Shown: piece by piece, positions 44,353 through 56,450 of the stretch
How positions within the stretch are numbered: position 1 is the stretch's first letter
Layout: the number at the start of each line of letters is the position of its first letter
Source of the DNA: Morinoia aosen
Lineage: Eukaryota > Arthropoda > Malacostraca > Amphipoda > Talitridae
Reading direction: 5' to 3'
Length of the DNA stretch: 64,000 nt
Assembly (NCBI GenBank): GCA_030386875.1
Contig: CM059559.1
Coordinates: 7,065,177 to 7,129,176 of the forward strand
The notes under the pieces: model-generated
What the model was told of the DNA's origin: nothing
Databases searched by the model: none
The model's input: only the letters and a program-made list of their open reading frames with translations
Translations under genes and position numbers: made by a program

Positions 44353-46295
44353 GCTATTTCCAACACTATGTGTTCAGTAACAAAGCGCAAAGACTGCATG
44401 GAGTCTGCAAAAGTCAAGTTCGAATGGCCCAGTCATGCTGCCCGGAATGGCATGTCCTCTTCCACTGCAAAAGGTTAGAGTGCGTGGGAGATGAACTTAC
44501 GAAAATCAGCTTTCACTGAAGAGGAGCGTAATTGCGTCGACATTCACGCTATAATACAATCCTATCACGCCGGTATCATTCTGCCATCGAGGTGTTGCTT
44601 CTCGATGAGCAGGCAATGTACGTACATGAAGTTGCATTGAACTTTCTCGACTGTTTTTTTTTGTAGGTTCAAGAAACAAATGCTAAATACACCCAGCGGG
44701 AAAAGTGAAAGGAGTCAAAGGGATATTCCCTCGAAATCGCAGGTGGAAATATTTATTTCATTTACGCAGGCGAGTATTGTTAATATTCATGACATTTTAT
44801 ATGTTACTATTATTAGTATGTGCGACATACTGCACGTTAGAATTGCTAGTATGCATGTACGACATATTGTGCGTTTGTATTGTTGGTGTATACGATATAT
44901 TTATGAGTTAGTATTCACAGGTATTCGAGATATGGTGAGATAGTACTGTTAGTACTCGTATGTACGACATGTACTATTAGAACAAAGACTTATGTTCGAG
45001 GTACCGGCATTGCAAAACGTGCGATGGAATATTCGGTGCGATGAACAAGCAAATAAGTGAACTGAATATAGAAATTACTCTCTAGAAGCCAGTTTCACTG
45101 TAAAATAAAATTGCGGGAACTTATTTCAGATACATCCTCTTTGCAATTAACTTGAGTAGGAAAACCCACTCAAACTGTGCACAGAGCGGAAGATTGCAGC
45201 TTTGATGTAAGCGAAATCGATGTGCTGATTCTGTCAATCATTACAACAGACGCATGCGGTTTGCACTTGGCTATGAAGGTAGAAATTACACTGTTTAATT
45301 GTTTAAATACTAGACATGTAGTTTATCAGAGATGTTACGTATTAGATTAGGGTCACTTTTGTGTTCTGCTGGCGAGAAATGTTTATTTCATTTCCTCTTT
45401 TTGAAGGCCGTACGATAACTAAATGCTTCTTCCGTATTCCATTTGCGGCAGGTGGGCAGTCTGATGTGTTGGCTTCGCAATAATGAAGGCAAAAACAAGC
45501 AAGTACGTTTTTATACCAGTATGATAGATGCCCTCGCTACTGACGCGCCATTATCACAAGACATAGCAAAGTAAACGTTCGATTTATTCATTCCGATACT
45601 TATGATTCAAGAGATTAAATGAAACGCCGCAACAAAATAAATCGAGCCTTCTTATTATCCCTCGCAAGTCGTTAGTATTACCCGTCTGTCGCAAATGACA
45701 GATGGGAGGCGGTGTCTGAAGTTATCCATTTCTTGGAGGCGTAACGGGATGCACCTCAGCGCAGCGTGCGAGCAGCGAGTGTCTTCCTTGTCTTCCGGTG
45801 TCTTCAACGATTCAGATCTACAGGAAGGTTGTTTTGATCATCATTAAAATGGGTATTTTTATGGAAATTGTTTTATTTTTGGTCATAGTTGAAATTGATA
45901 TTGTTGTTAAGAAATGGATATTATTATTATTGAAATCATTGTTATTTTTCTTCTTTATTGAGTTGAAATTATTATCGAAATCTTTATTAATTTTTATCTT
46001 TATTAAAATCGATATAATTATTGAAATCATTAATATTTTTGATCGTTATTGGAATCGATTGAAGAATGCAACCTCGTAATCCCAAGGACCAATTTGAGGT
46101 AAGCAGTCGGTGAGAATAGTAAAAAAAATAGAAGGAAATAACTGACTCAATAAATGTCTTCTACGACGAGCCTTCGTATTTGATGTGCCGGAGATATTCG
46201 TTAGGGATGAGAGACTTCCAGCTTTTGTGAGTGAGATGAATGATTGCACCGCTGGTCTCACATGCGCACACTAACAATCATGTTATTACACAGTT
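44353..46295. other. Intergenic DNA with low-complexity tracts
   Basis: No gene recognised. 44805-44985 carries a degenerate repeat around GTACGACATA/GTGCGACATA. 45835-46050 is low-complexity ATT/GAAAT-rich DNA in which a 93-codon frame is meaningless. Confidence 0.5.
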
Positions 46296-46404
46296 CCCAG
46301 TCAAACTTTTTCGCCACCCGCATGCATTTTTTTCGCCGCCCAATTAATTCAATAGCTTGGGCAGCGAAAAACATGCATGCTCCGGCGAAATATTTTTAAC
46401 TGGG
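46296..46404 (+). mobile_element. Fold-back MITE, copy 3 (109 bp)
   Basis: Left end CCCAGTCAAACTTTTTCGCC, right end AACTGGG, with GCATGCAT and GCATGCTCCGG in the arms. TT occurs on both sides (46294-46295 and 46405-46406), compatible with a 2-bp target duplication. Confidence 0.88.
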
Positions 46405-47547
46405 TTCACGGCCAATTATTTCAACGGAGATCACAAGGAAAAGTAAAACGTCTGTGCTTTTTTCGTGACGTGGAAAACTATTGCATTGAAACAATCTAGT
46501 CTGGATTTTGACAACGACTTCGTCCCCTCGTTATGATAATAACGCCTTTAGTATCGCGTCAGACACAGTCTACGGACAACTTTGAGTTTTTTTGTGATTG
46601 AGTATGCCCTTAAAATTTAGAAGATATTCATCAAAAAGGATTCCCTTTCCTAGTTCTCAGTTGTGTTGACCACTGCGATAAACTCGAGTTGGTTGTGTTA
46701 GTTTGTTATTGGTGCATTGTTGAGACATTTATCACACATTTTATAAAAGCAATTTCATATACAATTATACATAACTTTTCATTCATTGAAGTCGATTTTG
46801 TAATTCGATCTATCTTTTAACTTGAGTCAAACGCAATTTTTCTTAGCTCTCCATCGCAACCTTGGGAAATAGTGTTACGCGTTTAACTGCCGCATCTAAC
46901 TTGAGTTTCATGCGCTTAATTCCAGCATTTAAAATTTTTTTGTTTGTTCTGTGCATAACTTCCACCTCTAGTTAAAGAGTAATGCATACAACCCCTGCCT
47001 CTAATTTAATACCAGCCTCTAATTTAAAAGCGACGTATACAACCCCCGCCTTCAAGCCTTTAATTTGAAAGTGATGAACATAACTCTCACCGCTAGCTTG
47101 AGTGTCGCCTGACACCTTCAACATGAGAGAGAGTGATGCAAACTAGTGTAGTAGAGTATTGCAAAACTAATGCAATAGAGTAATGCAGTAATGCAGTAAT
47201 ATAGAGCAATGCAGTAATGCAGTAATGCAGAGTAGTGCAGAGTAAAGCAGAACTCGTCAGTCAGTACCGTACACTCCACCTTCGTCCCACACAGCGCACG
47301 TCAAGCCGCGTTCTCTGCCGGCCGTCGCCCATGAAGTCAATTACCTTAATTAGAGTGGGTGCCAGTCCCGCATAACCTTGGTACCGCCATGACCTTCCTT
47401 GACCGTCTTCGGAGGCTCCCGGAACCCAGCGGTTGAGGCAACAGAGCTTGTGCGGTTCCCCGCTCTGTTCCATCCAGTGAGGTGCAGTTCCAAGACCGCC
47501 CGAATTTTGAGCCATCTACGTTGGATTAAACATTTTTATCTTTCCCT
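46405..47547. other. Intergenic DNA
   Basis: No gene recognised. 46970-47100 has degenerate TCTAATTTAA/CCCCCGCCT blocks. 47150-47250 is an AATGCAGT short repeat. Confidence 0.45.
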
Positions 47548-47895
47548 CACCACTACACCCTGACAACATTACGAGTTAACCCTAATCCATTATCTATAAT
47601 TTGACCCTGAGAATTCCAACTTCACGCTAATCTCCACCACTACACCCTAGCATCATTACCAGTTAGCCCTAATCCATAAACCCTAATTTGGACCTGAGAA
47701 GTTTAACTCTACGCTAACCCCCACCGCTACAACCTGACAAACTTTCGAATTAACCCTAATCCATAACTCCTAATTTGACCCTGATAAGTCTAATTTCACG
47801 CTAATTTCCACCACTGCACCCTAACAACATTACCAGTTCCCCCTAATCCATTACCCCAAATCTGGCCCTGAAGAGTCCAACTCCACACTAATGCC
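47548..47895. repeat. 87-bp tandem repeat, 4 units
   Basis: Units start near 47548, 47634, 47721 and 47808. They share CCACCACTACACCCTGACAA, TTACCAGTTAACCCTAATCC and TTTGACCCTGAGAA with many substitutions. Confidence 0.92.
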
Positions 47896-48837
47896 CCTTT
47901 ATAAGCGGCAGTCAGAAGCCAGGCGATCGATGCCTTACCTGAAGTGGCGTAACTTGCAGGTGGCGAGGGGCATTAATTTTACCTATCGCTTGTATCTCTT
48001 CCCTACCGAAGGTCTTCATTGAAAACACTTGACCACGGCACACTTGCGATTGCGGAGCTTAGGATGATTTGCATAAAAGTCGCACGCAAGTCGAGGAGAT
48101 TAAGTCGTCGTTTTTCACGGGCTTGCGTCTTCTCTAATTCAAACACGCCATTGCTGTGCAGTGACGCTGCATGTGGGAGTGAGAGAATTTTTTTTGGGAA
48201 GTCAGGTTATGCATGTATGTTTTTCTATGATTTAAGGTTATGCATGTATTTTATTTTCTGCATACCTCAACGAAAACCATTTAATAGGTTTACAAGAAGA
48301 CTTGGATGTTTAGTTGTTCAATAGAAGACCTTCATCATTATCAAATAAAAAGGTAATTTTTTTAACATGACTCTGGCTTGCAAAATATTTTTATTTAAGA
48401 GAGCCAAATGGGTTGACCAGATCTGAGGTCGTTCATGAATGCTTTCAGTCTATGAATGGAAATGAATGCATGAATGGAAATGAATGCATGTATTGAGAGT
48501 AAGTGTAAACATGGCAATAATTGGACACTGTTACGAGTGCAGCTTACGATTTGTATTTATACAATGTTGCTATGAAAAATTTGAGCATTTATTTCGATGT
48601 AATGTATTTCATGCAACGATATCTGGTTTTATTTTCTTATATAAATGTGACTTCTTTCTATAAGATTCTCAAGCACATTGAGAGCTGAACGTATTTTACA
48701 ATTAGAAAACCTTACGGAGGAAATGTACTCAAAATTTGCTGAATATTCTACGACTGTTTTGAATGCCTATTTTTAACCTCTGGTAACGCGCAGTTTTCAT
48801 ACGTTACCTCACCAAAATGCTTTTTAATTGATTTTAA
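47896..48837. other. Intergenic DNA
   Basis: No gene recognised. A 101-codon frame (48019-48324) has no family resemblance. A GAATGAATGCAT short repeat lies at about 48450-48500. Confidence 0.45.
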
Positions 48838-49461
48838 TAGAGGTAATAACGCTTTTCTCTAGGGCACTAAAGAGACGTACCTCCCTCCTCAGAGTTGTAA
48901 TAGAGGTAACACCGCTCTTCTCTAGGGCACTAAAGAACGTACCTCTCTCCTCAGAGTTGTAATAGAGGTAACACCGCTCTTCTCTAGGTCACTAAAGAAC
49001 GTACCTCCCTCCTCAGAGTTGTAATAGAGGTAACACCGCTCTTCTCTAGGGCACTAAAGAACGTACCTCCCTCCTCAGAGTTGTAATAGAGGTAACACCG
49101 CTCTTCTCTAGGTCACTAAAGAACGTACCTCCCTCCTCAGAGTTGTAATAGAGGTAACACCGCTCTTCTCTAGGGCACTAAAGAACGTACCTCCCTCCTC
49201 AGAGTTGTAATAGAGGTAACACCGCTCTTCTCTAGGTCACTAAAGAACGTACCTCCCTCCTCAGAGTTGTAATAGAGGTAACACCGCTCTTCTCTAGGGC
49301 ACTAAAGAACGTACCTCCCTCCTCAGAGTTGTAATAGAGGTAACACCGCTCTTCTCTAGGTCACTAAAGAACGTACCTCCCTCCTCAGAGTTGTAATAGA
49401 GGTAACAGCGTTCTTCTCTAGGTCACTAAAGAACGTACCTCCCTCCTCAGAGTTGTAATAG
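48838..49461. repeat. 62-bp satellite, block 1 (10 units)
   Basis: Ten 62-bp units beginning TAGAGGTAACACCGCTCTTC and ending CTCAGAGTTGTAA. They show alternating GGGCAC/GGTCAC variants and a distinctive last unit with ACAGCGTT. Interrupted at TAG (49459-49461) by the 1.34-kb module. Confidence 0.97.
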
Positions 49462-50802
49462 TGTTACGAAATATGTATGTTTATTTCACATGATATTTTT
49501 TTTGGACATGTGTCGACCGCGAACCAATCATAGGCAAAACTTCAGGACCGGCAAGTTTCCAACGAATCGGAGGACTTTCGCTGTAGCTTGGAAGAAGCCA
49601 GATCCTTCGAGGAAGAAAGAGGCAACACACTTAAAAGGACTGAGGAGAGGATAATCAAGGTTCTTTTACGTGGAAGTGAGGGCGGAAGAGGTGCACGTAT
49701 CTAAGGGGCGCGCAAGCGGGCGCGCCGGCGCACTGCTGGTGTGCCTTAAACATAATCTGCAAATCAAATATCTGAGCATAGTGAGCACATCGAAATTTTC
49801 AAGAAAGGAACCCTCGTCCATCATAAATCGTCGAAGCTCCAATTCTGTAGTAACGGCTATCCGAAGCACCTCAGGTTCACGAAGCGTCAACATTGCAGCA
49901 ACGGCTACCCGAAGCAACTCGGCCTCACGAAGCGTTAATGTTGCGACAACGGCTACACTAAGCGCCTCAGCCTCACGGAGGAAGCCACCCAGTACCCGTG
50001 CATCATGAAAGCATTCGAAACGCTTCTACATCAATCCCGGGCACACAAGGAACATCAGCACAAAGTATTGAAGCGGCGCAGCGCTTCGGTGCCACGACCG
50101 GCCGACGAGTGAAGGGGGAACATCGGTGCCGCGGTGCGGTCTGAGCCGCACTATGTAAATTCTTCAAGCAGCATTGGAAGTGTATTGAGTCATCGCGATC
50201 TACAATAGCAAGAAAGTTTTGATACCCAGTTACTGTTTGAAAACTCAGAAAGGTGATTTTTAGGTGTGAAAGTTCTAGCACAGCCAGTACATGGAATAGT
50301 ACGTTCCGAGCGGCGCGCAATCAAATGTAATTTGTGTCATGCGGGCAATTGGCTCATGTTCGAATTCTGTGTTGTGTATAATGCGAGCATTTATATTTGA
50401 CACCTTGCGGTGAGTCAAGGTTCTATTCTTGTTGACATAACCCTTTATTTCATGTGTGCGTTAGCCAGGATGTTCATTTTATGTTTCTAATTTCGTTTTT
50501 TTTTGTACGTAAACTCCCCTTGACGGTTGCCAAGAAATGGTGTTTCGCGTTAATCATGTAATCGTTCGCTGGCATTCAATAATTTTCTAGCCGGAATCTC
50601 TCATTTCATGTGTCATATTCAAATCCACGTGTTTAAAAATAAATTCATGTTAATCTTACAAATTCTTTTATTCGCCATGTCTGGTATGCAGGTGTACGCA
50701 AGCATGAAAGTACAATATTCAAATTATGCGGGGGTTGCGATTCCCTCAGCGTCTGGAAAGGGTGGGGGTCCTAAACCCCACCCTCTTCTCCATTTCGCAA
50801 CA
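49462..50802 (+). mobile_element. LTR-like module, copy 1 (1341 bp)
   Basis: Starts TGTTACGAAAT and ends ATTTCGCAACA: TG...CA termini within an 11-bp imperfect inverted repeat, the form of a retroviral-type LTR. It sits inside the 62-bp satellite, and TAG occurs on each side (49459-49461 and 50803-50805), possibly a 3-bp target duplication. AATAAA occurs at 50638-50643. A 112-codon frame at 49670-50008 contains three 48-bp repeats (49847 to about 49984). No gag, protease, RT or integrase motif is present. Best reading: a solo LTR of an LTR retrotransposon. A large non-autonomous DNA element is possible because a 3-bp duplication is atypical for LTR elements (usually 4-6). Confidence 0.7.
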
Positions 50803-51425
50803 TAGAGGTAACACCGCTCTTCTCTAGGGCATTAAAGAACGTACCTCCCTCCTCAGAGTTGTAATAGAGGTAACACCGCTCTTCTCTAGGGCACTAAAGA
50901 ACGTACCTCCCTCCTCAGAGTTGTAATAGAGGTAACACCGCTCTTCTCTAGGGCACTAAAGAACGTACCTCCCTCCTCAGAGTTGTAATAGAGGTAACAC
51001 CGCTCTTCTCTAGGGCACTAAAGAACGTACCTCCCTCCTCAGAGTTGTAATAGAGGTAACACCGCTCTTCTCTAGGGCACTAAAGAACGTACCTCCCTCC
51101 TCAGAGTTGTAATAGAGGTAACACCGCTCTTCTCTAGGGCACTAAAGAACGTACCTCCCTCCTCAGAGTTGTAATAGAGGTAACACCGCTCTTCTCTAGG
51201 TCACTAAAGAACGTACCTCCCTCCTCAGAGTTGTAATAGAGGTAACACCGCTCTTCTCTAGGGCACTAAAGAACGTACCTCCCTCCTCAGAGTTGTAATA
51301 GAGGTAACACCGCTCTTCTCTAGGTCACTAAAGAACGTACCTCCCTCCTCAGAGTTGTAATAGAGGTAACAGCGTTCTTCTCTAGGTCACTAAAGAACGT
51401 ACCTCCCTCCTCAGAGTTGTAATAG
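50803..51425. repeat. 62-bp satellite, block 2 (10 units)
   Basis: Exactly ten 62-bp units plus the flanking TAG. The first unit carries GGGCATTAAAG, and the last units repeat the ACAGCGTT variant of block 1. Confidence 0.97.
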
Positions 51426-52767
51426 TGTTACGAAATATGTATGTTTATTTCACATGATATTTTTTTTGGACATGTGTCGACCGCGAACCAATCATAGGCA
51501 AAACTTCAGGACCGGCAAGTTTCCAACGAATCGGAGGACTTTCGCTGTAGCTTGGAAGAAGCCAGATCCTTCGAGGAAGAAAGAGGCAACACACTTAAAA
51601 GGACTGAGGAGAGGATAATCAAGGTTCTTTTACGTGGAAGTGAGGGCGGAAGAGGTGCACGTATCTAAGGGGCGCGCAAGCGGGCGCGCCGGCGCACTGC
51701 TGGTGTGCCTTAAACATAATCTGCAAATCAAATATCTGAGCATAGTGAGCACATCGAAATTTTCAAGAAAGGAACCCTCGTCCATCATAAATCGTCGAAG
51801 CTCCAATTCTGTAGTAACGGCTATCCGAAGCACCTCAGGTTCACGAAGCGTCAACATTGCAGCAACGGCTACCCGAAGCAACTCGGCCTCACGAAGCGTT
51901 AATGTTGCGACAACGGCTACACTAAGCGCCTCAGCCTCACGGTGGAAGCCACCCAGTACCCGTGCATCATGAAAGCATTCGAAACGCTTCTACATCAATC
52001 CCGGGCACACAAGGAACATCAGCACAAAGTATTGAAGCGGCGCAGCGCTTCGGTGCCACGACCGGCCGACGAGTGAAGGGGGAACATCGGTGCCGCGGTG
52101 CGGTCTGAGCCGCACTATGTAAATTCTTCAAGCAGCATTGGAAGTGTATTGAGTCATCGCGATCTACAATAGCAAGAAAGTTTTGATACCCAGTTACTGT
52201 TTGAAAACTCAGAAAGGTGATTTTTAGGTGTGAAAGTTCTAGCACAGCCAGTACATGGAATAGTACGTTCCGAGCGGCGCGCAATCAAATGTAATTTGTG
52301 TCATGCGGGCAATTGGCTCATGTTCGAATTCTGTGTTGTGTATAATGCGAGCATTTATATTTGACACCTTGCGGTGAGTCAAGGTTCTATTCTTGTTGAC
52401 ATAACCCTTTATTTCATGTGTGCGTTAGCCAGGATGTTCATTTTATGTTTCTAATTTCGTTTTTTTTTTGTACGTAAACTCCCCTTGACGGTTGCCAAGA
52501 AATGGTGTTTCGCGTTAATCATGTAATCGTTCGCTGGCATTCAATAATTTTCTAGCCGGAATCTCTCATTTCATGTGTCATATTCAAATCCACGTGTTTA
52601 AAAATAAATTCATGTTAATCTTACAAATTCTTTTATTCGCCATGTCTGGTATGCAGGTGTACGCAAGCATGAAAGTACAATATTCAAATTATGCGGGGGT
52701 TGCGATTCCCTCAGCGTCTGGAAAGGGTGGGGGTCCTAAACCCCACCCTCTTCTCCATTTCGCAACA
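51426..52767 (+). mobile_element. LTR-like module, copy 2 (1342 bp)
   Basis: The same module as copy 1. I see only two differences: an A-to-T substitution (49977 versus 51941) and one extra T in a T run near 52460. The preceding satellite unit (ACAGCGTT) and the following one (GGGCATTAAAG) are also shared, so this is a tandem segmental duplication of module plus satellite (period 1964 bp), not a second insertion. It carries the same 112-codon frame (51634-51972). Confidence 0.75.
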
Positions 52768-53127
52768 TAGAGGTAACACCGCTCTTCTCTAGGGCATTAA
52801 AGAACGTACCTCCCTCCTCAGAGTTGTAATAGAGGTAACACCGCTCTTCTCTAGGGCACTAAAGAACGTACCTCCCTCCTCAGAGTTGTAATAGAGGTAA
52901 CACCGCTCTTCTCTAGGTCACTTAAGAACGTACCTCCATCCTCAGAGTTGTAATAGAGGTAACACCGCTCTTCTCTAGGTCACTAAAGAACGTACCTCCC
53001 TCCTCAGAGTTGTAATAGAGGTAACACCGCTCTTCTCTAGGGCACTAAAGAACGTACCTCCCTCCTCAGAGTTGTAATAGAGGTAACACCGCTCTTCTCT
53101 AGGGCAATAAAGATACGTACTTCGCTC
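52768..53127. repeat. 62-bp satellite, block 3 (about 5.8 units)
   Basis: Starts with the GGGCATTAAAG unit seen after copy 1 of the module. It then has private variants (CACTTAAGAACG, CTCCATCC) and ends in a diverged partial unit. Confidence 0.95.
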
Positions 53128-53688
53128 TTAAAATTTTCACTTCCCGCTCGCCACACAAACAGGTCCCATTAGCGCTCGTGTGGTGTGCAGGAGAGGGCAT
53201 CAGCATATCAGACACGCGCTAATGGGTCTTCAACGCGTTGACCGATATGGGTTAAACTGAAGTCCAAAATTCAACTCATATGTAAAGTTAATGGTAGTGA
53301 TCAATTTTCAGAATATGAAACATTATCTTGATCGTGCCTTCATGTAACTTTGACTAAATATTTTGGAGAATTGAGCTTGTGACCATTGGTCGATGAACAG
53401 CATTATGAAACTTACCTCCGTGTACCACCGGTGGCTCACGTCGTGGCCAACGTGTTGATGCACAGGTCAGACTGGGTTAGGAAATAGTTTATGACATCGT
53501 AGTAGCACAGCTGGTAGCGTAAGTTCTTCTGAGCAAGCTAAGTTGTGTCACTTGCTGTTGCTGGTAGCGTAGCCAAGTTTACTGAGAACAACTTGCGCTG
53601 CCAGCTGTCCCGCTAAAACGAGGTAAATTGTTTGGAAACGCGGCCTGTAAATTGGAATGCCTAAATTCTTCTAAGCAAGCATGTTTAT
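53128..53688. other. Intergenic DNA
   Basis: No gene recognised. Faint GCTGGTAGCGTA blocks (about 53510-53575) prefigure the repeat that follows. Confidence 0.45.
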
Positions 53689-53865
53689 GCTACTTCCTGT
53701 AGCGTAGCCGAGTTGACTTAAGAGAACTCACATTACCAAACATGCTACTTCCTGTAGCGTAGCCGAATCGACCGAGTCGACTTAAGAGGATTTGCACTAC
53801 AAAAAATGCTACTTCCTGTAGCGTAGCCGAGTGGACTCGGGAGAACTTGCACCGCCAGAAACCTA
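53689..53865. repeat. 55-64-bp tandem repeat, 3 units
   Basis: Units start at 53689, 53744 and 53808 with GCTACTTCCTGTAGCGTAGC. Unit length varies through internal indels. A 174-codon minus-strand frame (53690-54214) runs through these and the following 82-bp repeats. It has no recognised domain and is not called. Confidence 0.9.
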
Positions 53866-54112
53866 CGCTGTCCATAAACTCGTTCCGTAAACTGCAGACC
53901 ACAACTGATCCTTCCTTCAGCCCGCCAAGGTGAGCGAGGGCGACGTGGAGCCTGGAGGAGTAATTATCCGGCTGGTGGTAGGTGCAGGCAAGACATCTTA
54001 AAGCGTGAGATTCGTGCAGCTCAGCTAACAAAAAATGGATCCCGGGGCTCTGCTGATGAAAAACGTCACTAATGATTTGAGATTTACGGTTCCAGTGCGA
54101 AGGGTTGCGTTT

Positions 54113-54276
54113 AGGTGACGCAACAACGGCACACAAGAAGCTGTGTCGTATATACAGGTTGACGTTGGCGCCCACTGCTGTAAACTGACCATTTAGGTGA
54201 CGTGACAACGGCATACAAGGAGCTGCGTTGTAAATACAGGTTGACGTTGGCGCCCACTACTGTAAACTGACCATTA
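54113..54276. repeat. 82-bp tandem duplication
   Basis: 54113-54194 and 54195-54276 share AGGTGACG, ACAGGTTGACGTTGGCGCCC and TGTAAACTGACCATT, with about ten substitutions. Confidence 0.93.
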
Positions 54277-54851
54277 CTCTGCGGACGCTGCATCTTCAAC
54301 GGCTCGAGAAACGTGTTGCTTCTTTCGATTTATGAATGAAATTCCACTCTTTTATTCTTTGACGAGTAATTTTGTCCGCTGTGGTGGGTCAATGAAGAAA
54401 TTCTTACGAAGGAAACCTAACACCGGTTATGGATAATGATTTCACTTACCTATTGAATGATCGTCACTTTTAGTGTTTGATACTAAGGTCAAATATAATT
54501 TAATCGTACAATTGCCCGCCATATTTTATTTTTAGGTGCTTTTTACGATCATTGACTGTAGCGTTCATTCAGAAAAGAAACACGATTAGTCGGGAAACAC
54601 GAACAAAGAAAATGCAGAATCAGCGAAAAATTCCTTTGATTTGGTTTAAACATCAGTACAATTGCTTCGGATCACACGGGACTCGCCAGTATATTGAACT
54701 TGCCATACAATATGTAAATTTGTCAGTGATCACCATTATCTTCTTCAACAGTAACTGCAATGGAAGGTGTGCGCAGCAGGACACCAACAGAGACCTTCAA
54801 AGAGGCTCAGCACGCTGTAATAATTACTGTACATTATTGTTCCTGTTATCT
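54277..54851. other. Intergenic DNA
   Basis: A 105-codon frame (54552-54869) shows no recognised domain. Nothing else seen. Confidence 0.45.
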
Positions 54852-56450
54852 GTCAACTGTTATCCGTAATTGCACCTGTTATCAGTAATTGCACCTGCTA
54901 TCAGTCACCTGTTATCAGTAATTGCACCTGTTATCAGTAATTGTACCTGTTATCAGTAATTGCACCTGAAATCAGTTATCGTACCTGTTATCAATCATCT
55001 GTTATCAGTAATTGCACTTGTTATCAATAATTGCACATGTTATCAGTAATTGCACCTGTTATCAGTAATTGCACCTGTTATCAGTCACCTGTTAACAGTA
55101 ACTGTACCTGTTATCAGTCATATGTTATCAGTAATTTCACCTGTTATCAGTCATCTGTTATCATTAATTGCACCTGTTATCAGTAATTGTACCTGTTAGC
55201 AGTCACCTGTTATCAGTAATTGTACCAGTTATCAGTCACCTGCTATCAGTAATTGCACCAGTTAACAGTAATTGCACCTGTTATCAGTAATTGCACCTGA
55301 TATCAGTAATTGTACCTGCTATCAGTAATTGCACCTGTTATTAGTAATTGCACCTGGTATCAGTCATTGCACCTGGTATCAGTCACCTGTTAACAGTAAT
55401 TGCACTTGATATCAGTAATTGTACCTGCTATCAGTAATTGCACCTGTTATCAGTAATCGCACCTGATATCAGTAATTGCACCTGGTATCTGTCACCTGTT
55501 AACAGTAGTTTCATCTGTTATCAGTAATTGCACCTGATATCAGTAATTGAACTTGTTATCAGTAATTGCACTTGTTAAAAGTAATTGCACCTGCTATCAG
55601 TCATCTTTTATCAGTAATTGCAACTGTTATCAGTAATTGCAACTGTTATCAGTAATTGCAACTGTTATCAGTAATTGCACCTGTTATCAGTAATTACACC
55701 TGTTTTCAGTAATTGTACCTGTTATCAGTAATTGCACCTGTTATCAGTAATTGCACCTGTTATCAGTCATATGTTATCAGTAATTGCACCTGTTATCAGT
55801 AATTTGCACCTGCTATCAGTCACCTGTTAGCAGTAATTGCACCTGTTATCAGTCCCCTGTTATCAGTAATTGCACCTGTTATCAGTCACTTGTTATCAGT
55901 AATTGCACCTGTTATCAGTCTCCTGTTATCAGTAATTGTACCTGTTATCAGTCACCTGTTATCAGTAGTTGTACCTGTTATCAGTCCCCTGTTATCAGTA
56001 ATTGCACCTGTTATCAGTCCCCTGTTATCAGTAATTGCACCTGTTATCAGTCCCCTGTTATCAGTAATTGCACCTGTTATCAGTCCCCTGTTATCAGTAA
56101 TTGTACCTGTTACCAGTCACCTGTTATCAGTAATTGTACCTGTTACCAGTCACCTGTTATCAGTAATTGTACCTGTTACCAGTCACCTGTTATCAGTAAT
56201 TGTACCTGTTACCAGTCACCTGTTATCAGTAATTGTACCTGTTATCAGTCCCCTGTTATCAGTAATAGCACCTGTTATCAGTCCCCTATTATCAGTAATT
56301 GTACCTGTTACCAGTCACCTGTTATCAGTAATTGTACCTGTTACCAGTCACCTGTTATCAGTAATTGTACCTGTTACCAGTCACCTGTTATCAGTAATTG
56401 TACCTGTTACCAGTCACCTGTTATCAGTAATTGTACCTGTTGTCAGTCGG
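54852..56450. repeat. 19-bp / 33-bp minisatellite, 1.6 kb
   Basis: The basic unit is TGCACCTGTTATCAGTAAT (19 bp), mixed with a shortened 14-bp form CACCTGTTATCAGT. The left part (54852-55780) is an irregular mix with many variants. From about 55840 the array is dominated by a regular 33-bp composite of one 19-bp and one 14-bp unit. That period is a multiple of 3 and opens frames of 190 and 228 codons. Not coding. Confidence 0.97.

Noticed and set aside
45798..46079. 93-codon Ile/Leu-rich frame suggesting a membrane protein
   Set aside because: Low-complexity ATT/GAAAT DNA gives hydrophobic-looking translations; there is no start context or domain.
47548..47895. Interstitial telomere repeat (TTAACCCTAATCC motifs)
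   Set aside because: CCCTAA occurs once per 87-bp unit as part of a longer, unrelated repeat and is not itself tandem.
53690..54214. 174-codon minus-strand frame
   Set aside because: The longest frame outside simple minisatellites apart from the transposon ORFs, but it runs through two local tandem repeats and shows no recognisable domain or splice context.
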